Source of the DNA: Rhizobium sp. BT04
GTDB lineage: Bacteria > Pseudomonadota > Alphaproteobacteria > Rhizobiales > Rhizobiaceae
DNA: 64,000 nt
Direction: 5' to 3'
Assembly (NCBI RefSeq): GCF_030053135.1
Contig: NZ_CP125652.1
Coordinates: 1,674,001-1,738,000, forward strand
Shown: piece after piece, positions 17,748 to 26,140 of the stretch
Layout: each line of letters opens with the position of its first letter
How positions within the stretch are numbered: position 1 is the stretch's first letter
Program-made: the position numbers and the translations under genes
Notes under the pieces: model-generated
The model's database searches: none
What the model saw: only the letters and a program-made list of their open reading frames with translations
Told to the model about the DNA's origin: nothing

Positions 17748-18734
17748 ATGGGAATGCTGGTGGACGGCGTCTGGCATGACATCTGGTACGACACGAAGGA
17801 GAGCAAGGGTCAATTCAAACGGCAGCCCTCGCAGTTCCGCAACTGGGTGACATCGGACGGTGAAGCCGGCCCTTCCGGCAGCGGCGGCTTCAAGGCCGAG
17901 GCCGGGCGTTACCATCTTTACGTCTCGCTTGCCTGCCCCTGGGCGCATCGCACGCTGATCTTCCGCAAACTGAAGAAGCTGGAAGAGCTGATTTCGGTGT
18001 CGGTCGTCGACCCGCTGATGGTCGAAAACGGCTGGGAGTTCAAAGTCGGCGACGGCGCCACCGGCGACCAGCTCTTCGGCGCGACCACGCTCTGGCAGAT
18101 CTATGTCAGGGCCGATCCGCACTATTCCGGCCGCGTGACTGTTCCCGTCCTCTGGGACAAGAAGATCGGCACGATCGTCAACAACGAATCCGCAGAGATC
18201 ATCCGCATGTTCAACAGCGCCTTCGACGGGCTGACCGGCGCGAAGAGCGATTTTTATCCCGAGGATCTCCGCGCCGAAATCGATGCGCTGAACGCCACCG
18301 TCTACGACAGCGTCAACAACGGTGTCTACAAAGCGGGCTTTGCCACCACCCAGGAAGCTTATGAGGAAAATGTCGGCAAGCTGTTCGAAACCCTCGATAT
18401 GCTCGACGAGCGTTTGGGCAAGGGCCGCTACCTCTTCGGCAACAGAGTAACCGAGGCCGACTGGCGCCTGTTCACCACGCTGGTGCGCTTCGACCCGGTC
18501 TATGTCGGCCATTTCAAGTGCAACATCCGCCGTATCGCCGATTACCGCAACCTGCCCGGCTATTTGAGAGATCTCTATCAGACAGCCGGCGTCGCCGAGA
18601 CGGTGAACCTCACGCACATCAAGCAGCACTATTACCGCAGCCACAAGACGATCAATCCGACAGGTATCGTCCCCGTCGGCCCGGCGCTCGCTCTCGATAG
18701 CCCGCACGGCCGCGCCAAACTTGCCGCGGCTTAA
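17748..18734 (+). CDS. Glutathionyl-hydroquinone reductase-like glutathione S-transferase
   Basis: A 328-residue Xi-class glutathione transferase related to YqjG/Ecm4. These enzymes use a cysteine to remove glutathione from glutathionyl-hydroquinones. The catalytic site is seen as SLACPWAHRTLI, with Cys63. The family regions VVDPLMVENGWEF and TVPVLWDKKIGTIVNNESAE follow, then the C-terminal helical domain FGNRVTEADWRLFTTLVRFD. The ATG at 17748 has AGGGA 9 nt upstream; an ATG at 17739 is less well placed. The open frame extends far upstream across the opposite-strand acetyltransferase, but that part is a shadow. Confidence 0.92.
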   Translation: MGMLVDGVWHDIWYDTKESKGQFKRQPSQFRNWVTSDGEAGPSGSGGFKAEAGRYHLYVSLACPWAHRTLIFRKLKKLEELISVSVVDPLMVENGWEFKVGDGATGDQLFGATTLWQIYVRADPHYSGRVTVPVLWDKKIGTIVNNESAEIIRMFNSAFDGLTGAKSDFYPEDLRAEIDALNATVYDSVNNGVYKAGFATTQEAYEENVGKLFETLDMLDERLGKGRYLFGNRVTEADWRLFTTLVRFDPVYVGHFKCNIRRIADYRNLPGYLRDLYQTAGVAETVNLTHIKQHYYRSHKTINPTGIVPVGPALALDSPHGRAKLAAA

Positions 18735-18738
18735 CCTC

Positions 18739-19218
18739 TCACCAGCGGTGGTCAGGCTCCTGCTCGCCCCGAAGCTCGGCGAGGCGGCGGTGCGTTGCCC
18801 GGGTCGTGCCCTCGGGCAGGCTGTCGAGCGAGAAGAAGCCGCTGTCGGATATCTCCCAGTCCGGCGGGCGCGGCGCCGTCTGTTCGACGCTCGCCCGGTA
18901 GAACACGACATGGTCGCGCCGTGTGGTGGTGGTGTTGAAATAGACTTGGACCAGTTGCGGTTTGCCGATGATCCTGAGATTGCCCTCTTCGCGCAGTTCC
19001 TTGGCGAGCGCTTCTTCGACCGTCTCGTTGCGTTCCAGCCCGCCGCCCGGCATATGCCAGCCACCGACATAGCTGTGACGCACGAGGAAAATCCGCCCTT
19101 CCGCGTCGAAGCAGGCAGCCCTGACACCCATCGTCATGCCGCGGGCGAAGGAGAAATAAACATGCAGGAGGCGCAAGGCCAGCCTGATGTGAGGGGGCCG
19201 CTTCTCTTTATCCACCAT
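18739..19218 (-). CDS. Nudix hydrolase
   Basis: A 159-residue Nudix protein. The Nudix box is GGGLERNETVEEALAKELRE followed by EGNL, with the upstream strand GRIFLVRHSYVGGWHMPGGG. The substrate is not predictable. The box has EEGNL in place of the usual EEtGl, a minor change. The N-terminus (RLALRLLHVYFSFARGMTMG) is an amphipathic helix seen in several alphaproteobacterial members. The gene is convergent with the GST gene, 4 nt between stops, and divergent from the phosphoesterase gene. Confidence 0.88.
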   Translation of the reverse strand: MVDKEKRPPHIRLALRLLHVYFSFARGMTMGVRAACFDAEGRIFLVRHSYVGGWHMPGGGLERNETVEEALAKELREEGNLRIIGKPQLVQVYFNTTTTRRDHVVFYRASVEQTAPRPPDWEISDSGFFSLDSLPEGTTRATHRRLAELRGEQEPDHRW

Positions 19219-19276
19219 CGTTCCGTTTCAGCCCTTCATCGCACCGGATGTGTTTGATTTGTCAATAAGCTGGTCT

Positions 19277-20197
19277 ATGTCTCGTAGCATGTTCAAGCTC
19301 GCGCATATTTCCGACGTCCACCTCGGGCCGTTGCCCCGCCTTTCCATCCAGGAGTTGTTTTCAAAACGCATAACGGGCTTTGTGAACTGGCATCGAAATC
19401 GACGCAAGCACCTTTTCGGCAGCACGCTGGATCTGCTGCTCGACGATATCCGCGCCCATCAGGCCGATCATCTGGCCGTCACCGGCGACCTTGTCAATCT
19501 GGCGAGCGGCATTGAGATTCGCGCCGCCGCCGCCTGGCTGCGTGAACTCGGCGACCCCGCCAACACCTCGGTGGTTCCCGGCAATCACGATGCCTACGTG
19601 CCCGGCGCCTACGAGAAGTCGATGCGCGCCTGGTACGATTATGTCCGCGGCGATCTTTCCCCGCCGCAATGGCAGGAGGATCGCCACATCTTCCCTTATC
19701 TGCGCATCCGCGACAAGGTCGCCATCGTCGGCTGCTCGACGGCGGTCGCCACGCCTCCCTTTGCCGCCTCCGGCTTCTTCGGCGCGCGCCAGGCCCGCGA
19801 TACTGTCAACATGCTGCGCGCGGCCGGCGAAGCCGGTCTCTTCCGCGTCGTCATGATCCATCATCCGCCGATCCGCGGCGCCACCAACTTCTACAAGCGC
19901 ATGATTGGCATTCGCCGCTTCGCCGCGGTGATTTCGACCGGCGGCGCCGAGCTCGTGCTGCACGGGCATACGCACCTCAATACGCTGCACTGGCTGCGCG
20001 GCCAGGTGCAGCCGGTGCCCGTCGTCGGCATCGCCTCGGCCTCGCAGGGACCGGGCAGCATCAAACCGCCCGCCGCCTACAACCTCTTCTCCATCGACGG
20101 TTCGCCCGGCGCCTGGGAGCTCAGCGGCCAGCGCTTCAGCCTCAACCGGACCGGCGACGCAGTAATGCCGGAAAGCGCCGATATTTTCGCGCGTTAG
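19277..20197 (+). CDS. Metallophosphoesterase of the calcineurin-like family
   Basis: A 306-residue enzyme with the full two-metal site in order: ISDVHLGP (D-x-H), VTGDLVNLASG (GD), VVPGNHDAYVPG (GNHD), VVMIHHPPI (H), and VLHGHTHLN (GHxH). This is the layout of class III cyclic-nucleotide phosphodiesterases and related enzymes; the substrate is not known. The start at 19277 is preceded by AAGCTGG, and a second ATG at 19289 would give MFKLAHIS. The gene is alone and divergent from the Nudix gene. Confidence 0.9.
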   Translation: MSRSMFKLAHISDVHLGPLPRLSIQELFSKRITGFVNWHRNRRKHLFGSTLDLLLDDIRAHQADHLAVTGDLVNLASGIEIRAAAAWLRELGDPANTSVVPGNHDAYVPGAYEKSMRAWYDYVRGDLSPPQWQEDRHIFPYLRIRDKVAIVGCSTAVATPPFAASGFFGARQARDTVNMLRAAGEAGLFRVVMIHHPPIRGATNFYKRMIGIRRFAAVISTGGAELVLHGHTHLNTLHWLRGQVQPVPVVGIASASQGPGSIKPPAAYNLFSIDGSPGAWELSGQRFSLNRTGDAVMPESADIFAR

Positions 20198-20356
20198 CGC
20201 CGGCTCCGGAGACCTTTCATCCAGCACTTGAATCGATCTGCGAGGACGTCGGGCCATCGCCGCAACAATTGCCATGGAGGCCGCTTACCCTCTTGGTATT
20301 TTTGGCGGTAAGCGTACAATCCGAGCAACAGCATCGCCTCAGAACGGAGCCCACCC

Positions 20357-20917
20357 ATGACGTCTTCCTTCCGTCACCTGTCCACACTTTCGCTCGCCGC
20401 CGGCTTCGCCTTCGGCATTGCCACGTCCGCTTTTGCGGTCGGCGGCGGCAATGATGACACGAATCCGCCGCCGAAGACCGAGACGACCAAGACCTGCACC
20501 GGCGGCAAGGTTTGGGACAAGGCCAAGAAGGAATGCGTCAACCCGAAGAAGAGCAGCTTCAACGACGACGATCTCTTCAAATTCGCCCGGGAGTTTGCCT
20601 ATGCCGGCCAATATGAGAACGCCATCACCGTGCTCAATCTCGCCCGCAACCAGAACGACCCGCGCATCCTGAACTATCTCGGCTACGCCAACCGCAAGGC
20701 CGGCCGCATGGAACTCGGCATGTCTTACTACCGCAAGGCGCTGCAGGCGGACGAAAACTACATTCTCGCCCGCTCCTACATGGGCATGGCGCTGGTGGAA
20801 CAGGGAGATATCCAGGGAGCCCGCGTCCAACTCGTCGAAATCCGCGATCGCGGCGGCGAAGGAACATGGGCCTATCGCGCTCTGCTGCAGAGCTTGAATG
20901 GCTACAAGACATATTGA
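20357..20917 (+). CDS. Secreted tetratricopeptide-repeat protein
   Basis: A 186-residue protein with a Sec-type signal peptide (positively charged start, hydrophobic core LSLAAGFAFGIATSAFA, cleavage after about residue 27). A Thr/Lys-rich stretch with a Cys pair (TCTGGKVWDKAKKECV) follows, then about three TPR helices pairs from residue 70 (FAREFAYAGQYENAITVLNL, ILNYLGYANRKAGRMELGMS, RSYMGMALVEQGDIQGARV). It is likely a periplasmic scaffold. The partner is unknown. Confidence 0.82.
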   Translation: MTSSFRHLSTLSLAAGFAFGIATSAFAVGGGNDDTNPPPKTETTKTCTGGKVWDKAKKECVNPKKSSFNDDDLFKFAREFAYAGQYENAITVLNLARNQNDPRILNYLGYANRKAGRMELGMSYYRKALQADENYILARSYMGMALVEQGDIQGARVQLVEIRDRGGEGTWAYRALLQSLNGYKTY

Positions 20918-21104
20918 CGCAAGTTTTGTGGGCCACAATACGAAAATCCCTTGAGAAAGGGGGATGAAGACCGCCGGATGCTTGCGAAGTGCAGGAGACT
21001 TGTTTCATAAAGCACATGCATCGTCGGCGGCGATAAGGCCGGCTTCGCGCCCGACGGCGAACCCTTCGTCCGCGAAACCATTGTGAATGCTTCTTGGATA
21101 GACA

Positions 21105-21614
21105 ATGCGTCAACCCGCAACGACCATCGATCTCCGGCGTGATCTCGTCGGCCTTCTGCCCCGCCTTCGCCGCTTCGCGATCACGCTCGCGGGTGAGGCT
21201 GCCGTGGCCGACGAACTCGTTCAGGCTGTCTGTCAGCGCGCCATCGCCAAGGGGCATCAATGGAGCGGTGAAGGCCGGCTGGAAAGCTGGATCTATACGC
21301 TTGCCCGCCAGCAATGGACCGACGACAGCCGCAAGCGCAAGCCGAAGGCTTCCGTCCGCGGCAACGTCACCGATATCAGAGAGGCCGCGCGCGAACGCTC
21401 GGCTGCGGTCGATCCCGACGCCATCCATCGCATGATCGCCGATATGCCGGATGGCCTGTCCAGCATGTTCCTGCTCGTCGACGTCGAAGGCCACAGCTAT
21501 CAGCAGGCGGCCGACATCATGGGCACGCCGGTGGCAAATGTCGTCTCGCAGCTCGCGACGGCAAGGCTGCATTTTGCCGGGCTTGCCAGCACCCACCCGA
21601 TTCACAGGTATTGA
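21105..21614 (+). CDS. ECF-type RNA polymerase sigma factor
   Basis: A 169-residue sigma-70 family factor of the extracytoplasmic-function group. Region 2 is seen at LLPRLRRFAITLAGEAAVAD to RLESWIYTLARQQWTDDSRK, and region 4 at MIADMPDGLSSMFLLVDVEG with HSYQQAADIMGTPVANVVSQ. Sequence identity to well-studied groups is modest and the region 2 motif is divergent. The stop codon overlaps the TTG start of the following anti-sigma-like membrane gene, a typical ECF/anti-sigma arrangement. No confident ECF promoter was found in the 180 bases upstream. Confidence 0.85.
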   Translation: MRQPATTIDLRRDLVGLLPRLRRFAITLAGEAAVADELVQAVCQRAIAKGHQWSGEGRLESWIYTLARQQWTDDSRKRKPKASVRGNVTDIREAARERSAAVDPDAIHRMIADMPDGLSSMFLLVDVEGHSYQQAADIMGTPVANVVSQLATARLHFAGLASTHPIHRY

Positions 21615-22459
21615 ATTTGCTCGATCTCAGGAAATTGCCGCTCGAAGCCCAGCTCACCGCCCTTCTCGATGGCGAAGTCTCGCCCGAACAGCGCCACGAG
21701 CTGGAGCAGCGCCTGGCAGACGACGAGAACGCGCGCCGGCTGCATGAGAAGCTGCGCCACGGCGCTGATTTCGGCCGCCGCCGCTTCGACGACATCCTGA
21801 AGGAACCGGTGCCCCTCGCCCTCGTCCGCTCGATCAAGAGCACGCAGCCGCCGAAGACGCCGATCGCCCAGCGCGCCACGCGCCCGCACGTGAAACTGGC
21901 GCCGAGCGGCCCGCAGGCGCTGGCCGCCGCGCTCATCCTCTTCGTCGTCGGTTGCGGCATCGGCTATTTCGTCGGCACCAGCCCGGATGCCGACGAAATC
22001 GCCACCACGACCGCCGCCACCGCGCCTGTTAACACCAGCGACTGGCTGGGCGATGTCACCGCCTATCAGCGCCTGCTGATCCGTCAGCCCCGGCATCTCG
22101 TCGAAGTGCCCGCCTCGCAGGCCGAGGAAATCTCCAGCTGGCTGACGACCGTGATCGGCGTGCCTTTCCGCGTGCCCGATCTTTCCGCCGAATCCTGGAC
22201 TTTCCAGGGTGCCCGCGTCATTCTCGGCGACAGCCGCCCTGTCGGCCAGCTCGTCTATTCCAATGCCGACGGCGACGTCATCTCCATCTGTTTCCGCAAG
22301 GACGCACAGCCACCGGAGACCGACGACTTCAAGGAAACGATCAAGGACGAGATAGGCCTCGTCACCTGGCACAATGCCGGCACCTCCTACGTGCTTGCCG
22401 GCCCCTCCGCCGAAGCGGCACTCGGCCAGCTCGCCATGAAAATCGCCACGGCGATTTGA
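21611..22459 (+). CDS. Anti-sigma factor-like single-pass membrane protein
   Basis: A 282-residue protein. The N-terminal cytoplasmic part has ALLDGEVSPEQRHELEQRLA, the helix seen in many anti-sigma domains. A single membrane helix lies near residues 98-118 (ALAAALILFVVGCGIGYFVG). The periplasmic part follows. No zinc-binding HxxxCxxC is present. The likely start is TTG 21611, overlapping the sigma factor stop as TTGA, so translation is coupled; TTG 21617 is also possible. A much longer upstream open frame is a shadow of the sigma gene. Control of the adjacent sigma factor is inferred from position and architecture. Confidence 0.8.
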   Translation: MNLLDLRKLPLEAQLTALLDGEVSPEQRHELEQRLADDENARRLHEKLRHGADFGRRRFDDILKEPVPLALVRSIKSTQPPKTPIAQRATRPHVKLAPSGPQALAAALILFVVGCGIGYFVGTSPDADEIATTTAATAPVNTSDWLGDVTAYQRLLIRQPRHLVEVPASQAEEISSWLTTVIGVPFRVPDLSAESWTFQGARVILGDSRPVGQLVYSNADGDVISICFRKDAQPPETDDFKETIKDEIGLVTWHNAGTSYVLAGPSAEAALGQLAMKIATAI

Positions 22460-22524
22460 TTCCGCCTTATATGCCGCAGCGTTTCGCTCTTGAAGGACTG
22501 TAGTGGAACGAGGCCAAATCGGCT

Positions 22525-22592
22525 TGCTCCCTCTTCTCCCCAGCGGGGAGAAGGTGGCCAGCAGGGGCGGATGGGGGCCACACGGCACGCCT
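22525..22592. repeat. Palindromic intergenic repeat
   Basis: Contains a perfect 9-bp stem, CTTCTCCCC at 22533-22541 and its complement at 22545-22553, then GGTGGCCAGCAGGGGCGGATG. I recognise this as the core of a very common Rhizobiales intergenic repeat (consensus from memory). It lies between convergent genes. Confidence 0.6.
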
Positions 22593-22636
22593 TTATTGCT
22601 CTTGCTGAGTGAAGACGCAACGAAGCAACCTAATCG

Positions 22637-22671
22637 TCAGGCCGCGCTGCACCAATACGATCGCGGCCTGA
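22637..22671. terminator. Hairpin between the anti-sigma gene and leuA
   Basis: A perfect 10-bp stem (22637-22646 with 22662-22671, TCAGGCCGCG arms) lies 13 nt beyond the leuA stop, between convergent genes. On the plus strand it is followed by GTCCTTTTG. It could end either transcript; the U-run is weak. Confidence 0.5.
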
Positions 22672-22683
22672 GTCCTTTTGAGA

Positions 22684-24408
22684 TCAGGCCTTGCCGGCCC
22701 TCACCTCGAGCACGCGGTTGGCTGCCGAGACGATCGCTTCCAGCGAGGCCGCGACGATATTGGTGTTGATACCGGCGCCGAAGAGCTTGCCGCCAGGATA
22801 GGAGGTCTCGACATAGGAGATCGCCGCAGCGTTCGAGCCGTGCTGCAGCGAATGCTCGGAATAGTCCTCGACCGACATCTCGATACCGAGATAATGCGAC
22901 AGCGCGTTGATGAAGCCGTCGATCGGGCCGTTGCCGCGCCCTTCGATGCGCTTGATCTCGCCATTGTCGGTAATCTCGGCAGCTACGATCCGCTGACCCT
23001 TGCGCTCAGTATCGGGATAGGTGTGGTGATCGACGAATTTCAGGCGCGCGCTCGGCTGCGTCACGTAGCACTCGATGAAACGGTCGTGAATCCGCTTCGA
23101 GGGAAGCTCCTTGCCCTCGACATCGGTAATGCGCTGAATGTCCTCGCGGAACTCGACCTGCAGGTTGCGCGGCAGGTTGAGCCCGTAGTCCTGCTGCAGA
23201 ATATAGGCGATGCCACCCTTGCCGGACTGCGAGTTGATGCGGATGATCGCCTCATAGGAGCGACCGACATCGCGCGGGTCGATCGGCAGATACGGGACCT
23301 CCCAAACGGGATGGTTGGCGACCTGGGCCGCCTTCATGCCCTTGTTGATCGCATCCTGATGCGAACCGGAGAAGGCGGTATAGACCAGCTCGCCGACGTA
23401 AGGATGACGCTCGGAAATCGCCATCTGGTTCGAATATTCGAACACTTCCTTGATGCGCTCGATATTCGAGCAATCAATCTCGGGATCGACCCCTTGCGTG
23501 AACATGTTCAGCGCCATCGTCACCATGTCGACGTTGCCGGTGCGCTCGCCATTGCCGAACAGCGTGCCTTCGACGCGGTCGGCGCCGGCCAGCAAGGCCA
23601 GCTCGGCGGCGGCGATACCGGTGCCGCGGTCGTTATGCGGATGCAGGGAAATGATCAGGTTCTCGCGATTGTCAAGGTTGCGGCACATCCATTCGATCTG
23701 GTCGGCATAGACATTCGGCGTCGCCATCTCGACGGTGGACGGCAGATTGATGATCAGCTTGTTATCGGCCGTCGGCTTGACGACCTCGATGACGCCATTG
23801 CAGATTTCCAGCGCCACTTCGAGTTCCGTGCCGGTAAAGCTTTCCGGCGAATATTCGAAACGGTAGCCGCCGCCGGCCTTGACGGCCATGTCGGTAATCA
23901 TCTTGGCGGCATCGACGGCGATCTGCTTGATGCCCTGCACATCCTTGGCGAAAACGACGCGGCGCTGCAGCTCGCTGGTGGAGTTGTAGAAATGCACGAT
24001 CGGCCGATTTGCGCCTTCCAGTGCTTCGAAGGTGCGGGTGATGAGTTCCGGGCGGCACTGCACCAGCACCTGCAGGGAGACGTCGGCGGGCACATTGCCC
24101 TCTTCCACGCACCAGCGGGCAAAATCGAAGTCGGTCTGCGAAGCCGAGGGGAAGCCGATCTCGATTTCCTTGAAGCCCATCTCCAGCAGCAGCTGGAACA
24201 TGCGGGCCTTACGGTCGTGGCCCATAGGGTCGACCAGCGCCTGGTTGCCGTCGCGCAGGTCGACCGAGCACCAGACCGGCGCCTTGGTGATGGTCTTCGT
24301 CGGCCAGGTGCGGTCGGGTATATTCACCTGCGGATAGGGCCGGTATTTCACCGCCGCATCGGGCATGCCTTTTACAACGCTTCTGGAGGATTGCGTCTTC
24401 GCGTCCAT
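22684..24408 (-). CDS. leuA: 2-isopropylmalate synthase
   Basis: A 574-residue enzyme that condenses acetyl-CoA with 2-ketoisovalerate, the first committed step of leucine synthesis. The catalytic barrel has the entry motif SVDLRDGNQALVDPMG, the metal-binding HPHNDRGTGIAAAELAL, and the family GNGERTGNVDMV. The C-terminal third, from about residue 430, is the LeuA dimer domain that binds leucine for feedback inhibition (GNGPIDGFINALSHYLGIEM). The length fits the longer LeuA type 2 class. ATG 24408 has AGGAG 8 nt upstream; an in-frame ATG at 24432 is less likely. A Leu-rich leader peptide and hairpin lie upstream. Confidence 0.96.
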   Translation of the reverse strand: MDAKTQSSRSVVKGMPDAAVKYRPYPQVNIPDRTWPTKTITKAPVWCSVDLRDGNQALVDPMGHDRKARMFQLLLEMGFKEIEIGFPSASQTDFDFARWCVEEGNVPADVSLQVLVQCRPELITRTFEALEGANRPIVHFYNSTSELQRRVVFAKDVQGIKQIAVDAAKMITDMAVKAGGGYRFEYSPESFTGTELEVALEICNGVIEVVKPTADNKLIINLPSTVEMATPNVYADQIEWMCRNLDNRENLIISLHPHNDRGTGIAAAELALLAGADRVEGTLFGNGERTGNVDMVTMALNMFTQGVDPEIDCSNIERIKEVFEYSNQMAISERHPYVGELVYTAFSGSHQDAINKGMKAAQVANHPVWEVPYLPIDPRDVGRSYEAIIRINSQSGKGGIAYILQQDYGLNLPRNLQVEFREDIQRITDVEGKELPSKRIHDRFIECYVTQPSARLKFVDHHTYPDTERKGQRIVAAEITDNGEIKRIEGRGNGPIDGFINALSHYLGIEMSVEDYSEHSLQHGSNAAAISYVETSYPGGKLFGAGINTNIVAASLEAIVSAANRVLEVRAGKA

Positions 24409-24521
24409 TGTCTTGTCTCCTCGTCCCGGCATTTGCCCGCTCTTAGCCGATCACATCGGGCTTGGCGATAAACAAATGCGGACCTTCGTCGGTCGTTAGG
24501 TCAATTTTGAAAGTGAGTCGC

Positions 24522-24577
24522 GAGGAGCGATTGCCGGGCGGGCTTTCGGCCGCCGGGCGCTCCTCAAAGGACCCGGC
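24522..24577 (-). promoter_or_regulatory. Candidate leucine attenuator of leuA
   Basis: Two mutually exclusive stems follow the Leu codons of the leader peptide. Stem A pairs GCCGGG (24572-24577) with CCCGGC (24552-24557). Stem B pairs GAGGAGCG with CGCTCCTC (24558-24565 with 24522-24529). They compete because their middle arms adjoin at 24552-24565. Ribosome stalling on the Leu codons would favour stem A and free leuA transcription; release would favour stem B. No U-run follows stem B, so termination may be Rho-assisted. The mechanism is inference. Confidence 0.6.
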
Positions 24578-24689
24578 AACCGCGCGTAAGGCCGAGGAGA
24601 AGAAGCGAGGTCAGGGCGCGCGAGCTGTCACGCAGGGCGATGCGGCCGCGTGCAATCGTCTCGGAAATCTTGGCGCCATTGGTCTTCAT
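24564..24689 (-). CDS. leuL: Leucine-rich leader peptide upstream of leuA
   Basis: A 41-codon ORF begins at ATG 24689 and ends with TGA 24566-24564. Its last part reads LTSLLLLGLTRGCRVL, with four consecutive Leu codons (CTT CTT CTC CTC), then Gly, then Leu. This is the pattern of attenuation leader peptides. It lies 155 nt before leuA on the same strand. No Shine-Dalgarno is visible, and a TATAAG hexamer ends 7 nt before the ATG, so the mRNA probably begins at the start codon. A possible drawback is its length, longer than typical leaders, with the Leu codons near the end. Confidence 0.68.
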   Translation of the reverse strand: MKTNGAKISETIARGRIALRDSSRALTSLLLLGLTRGCRVL

Positions 24690-24696
24690 GGCCGCG

Positions 24697-24725
24697 CTTA
24701 TAACCTTGGGCGGTGGAACTGGCAA
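24697..24725 (-). promoter_or_regulatory. Promoter of the leuL-leuA transcript
   Basis: On the minus strand TTGCCA (24725-24720) is separated by exactly 17 nt from TATAAG (24702-24697), close to the housekeeping consensus. The -10 hexamer ends 7 nt before the leuL ATG, placing transcription start at or very near that codon. The site lies just downstream of the benE-like stop codon. Confidence 0.7.
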
Positions 24726-24750
24726 GCCCTCGCGGCGCGGCGACTTTCCG

Positions 24751-25950
24751 TCACGTCGACTGAGACCGCTGTTTCACCATCTTCACCAGTTGCGACAGCG
24801 CGAGCATCAGGCCGCCGGCGATCAACCCCCAGAAGGCGCCTGAGATGCCGCCGAAGGAAATGCCGGAAGCGGTGACTAGGAAGGTGATTGCCGCGGCCTC
24901 GCGCGATTCCGGCGCCTGGAAGGCCGACATTGCCGAGGACGAGAAGGCGCCGACCAGCGCCAGTCCCGCCACCGCCTCGATCAGGATGGGAGGCGCCAAG
25001 GCGACGAAGGCCGTCACCGCGCCGGCCAGCAAGCCGAGGACGATATAACCGACACCGGCGATCAGCGATGCCCAGTAGCGGCGCTTCGGATCGGCATGGG
25101 CATCTTGGCCCGCGCACATCGCCGCAGTGATCGCCGCCAGATTGACGGCGTGGCCGCCGAACGGCGCCGACAGCAGCGAAAAGAAGCCGGTGACGGCAAA
25201 GAGCGGGCCGGGCTTCGGATCGTAGTGATTGACCTTCAGCACGGCGATGCCGGGAATGTTCTGCGAGGCCATGGTGACGATGAAGAGCGGCAGCGCGATC
25301 GACACGAGACCGGCAAGGTTGAACACCGGCCGGACGATTTCAGCCGTCGGCACCAACGATCGCTCGAGCGAGGCGAAGGCGCCGTCGGGAATATCGACGC
25401 CGAAGGCAAGCACCAGCACGAAAGCCGCGAGTGCTGCCGGCACCGCCCAAAGCCGCTTGAAGGCGCCGACGACGATCCAGGCGACAACGATCGGCAGCCC
25501 GAACAGCGGATTGAAGCCGATTGCCTTCACCGGCGCGAAGCAGAGGCCGATCAGCACGCCGGAAAGCATCGCATTGGCAAGCGGTGCGGGAATGGCGGCA
25601 ACCGCCCGGCCAAGCGGCTTGAACAGCCCGGCGACGACGATCAGCACGGCACAGATCAGGAATGCCCCGACCGCCGCATTGAAGCCGCCCTCGATCGCCC
25701 CGGTGCTTGCCAGCAGCGCCGCACCCGGCGTCGACCAAGCGATACTGATCGGCAATCGCGTCACGGCGCTGAGCACGATCGCGCAGACGCCCATGGAGAT
25801 CGACAATGCCATCAGCCCGGACGCCGCCTGCGCATCCGTCGCGCCGACTGCCTCGAGCCCGTGCAGCACGACGGCGAAGGAACTGGCGGAGCCGACGAAG
25901 GCGGTCAGCAGCCCCATGAACAGGGCCTGGACGGAAAAATCTTTGAGCAT
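24751..25950 (-). CDS. BenE-family benzoate/H+ symporter-like transporter
   Basis: A protein of about 399 residues composed almost wholly of hydrophobic helices (11-12 predicted), of the BenE family in the nucleobase/ascorbate-like transporter fold. Family features include the N-terminal SVQALFMGLLTAFVGSASSF and the substrate-region LFAVTGFFSLLSAPFGGHAV with NLAAITAAMCAGQDAH. Benzoate uptake is known for some members, but no benzoate degradation genes are nearby, so the substrate is uncertain. ATG 25950 is the usual start for the family; ATG 25980 is possible. Ribosome sites are weak for both. Confidence 0.85.
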   Translation of the reverse strand: MLKDFSVQALFMGLLTAFVGSASSFAVVLHGLEAVGATDAQAASGLMALSISMGVCAIVLSAVTRLPISIAWSTPGAALLASTGAIEGGFNAAVGAFLICAVLIVVAGLFKPLGRAVAAIPAPLANAMLSGVLIGLCFAPVKAIGFNPLFGLPIVVAWIVVGAFKRLWAVPAALAAFVLVLAFGVDIPDGAFASLERSLVPTAEIVRPVFNLAGLVSIALPLFIVTMASQNIPGIAVLKVNHYDPKPGPLFAVTGFFSLLSAPFGGHAVNLAAITAAMCAGQDAHADPKRRYWASLIAGVGYIVLGLLAGAVTAFVALAPPILIEAVAGLALVGAFSSSAMSAFQAPESREAAAITFLVTASGISFGGISGAFWGLIAGGLMLALSQLVKMVKQRSQST

Positions 25951-26071
25951 GGCAGGACTCGCGGCTGCGGAATGGCGCATGGAGCATGAGGATTGCCGCG
26001 CATGCAAGTCCGGATTCAGCCCTTTCCGTTCAGCGCCCGCGTCATCAGATCGGCCGGCCTCTCCATGCCGA

Positions 26072-26113
26072 CCAAAACAAAACGCCCTCGCCTGCGGTCA
26101 GCGGGCAAGGGCG
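26072..26113 (-). terminator. Terminator of clpP
   Basis: A 13-base arm at 26101-26113 pairs with 26083-26095 with one mismatch, loop of five bases, followed on the minus strand by TTTTGTTTTGG. It lies 28 nt after the clpP stop. Confidence 0.85.
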
Positions 26114-26140
26114 GTTCTTGGCAGCTTCGGCTGAGAAAAC

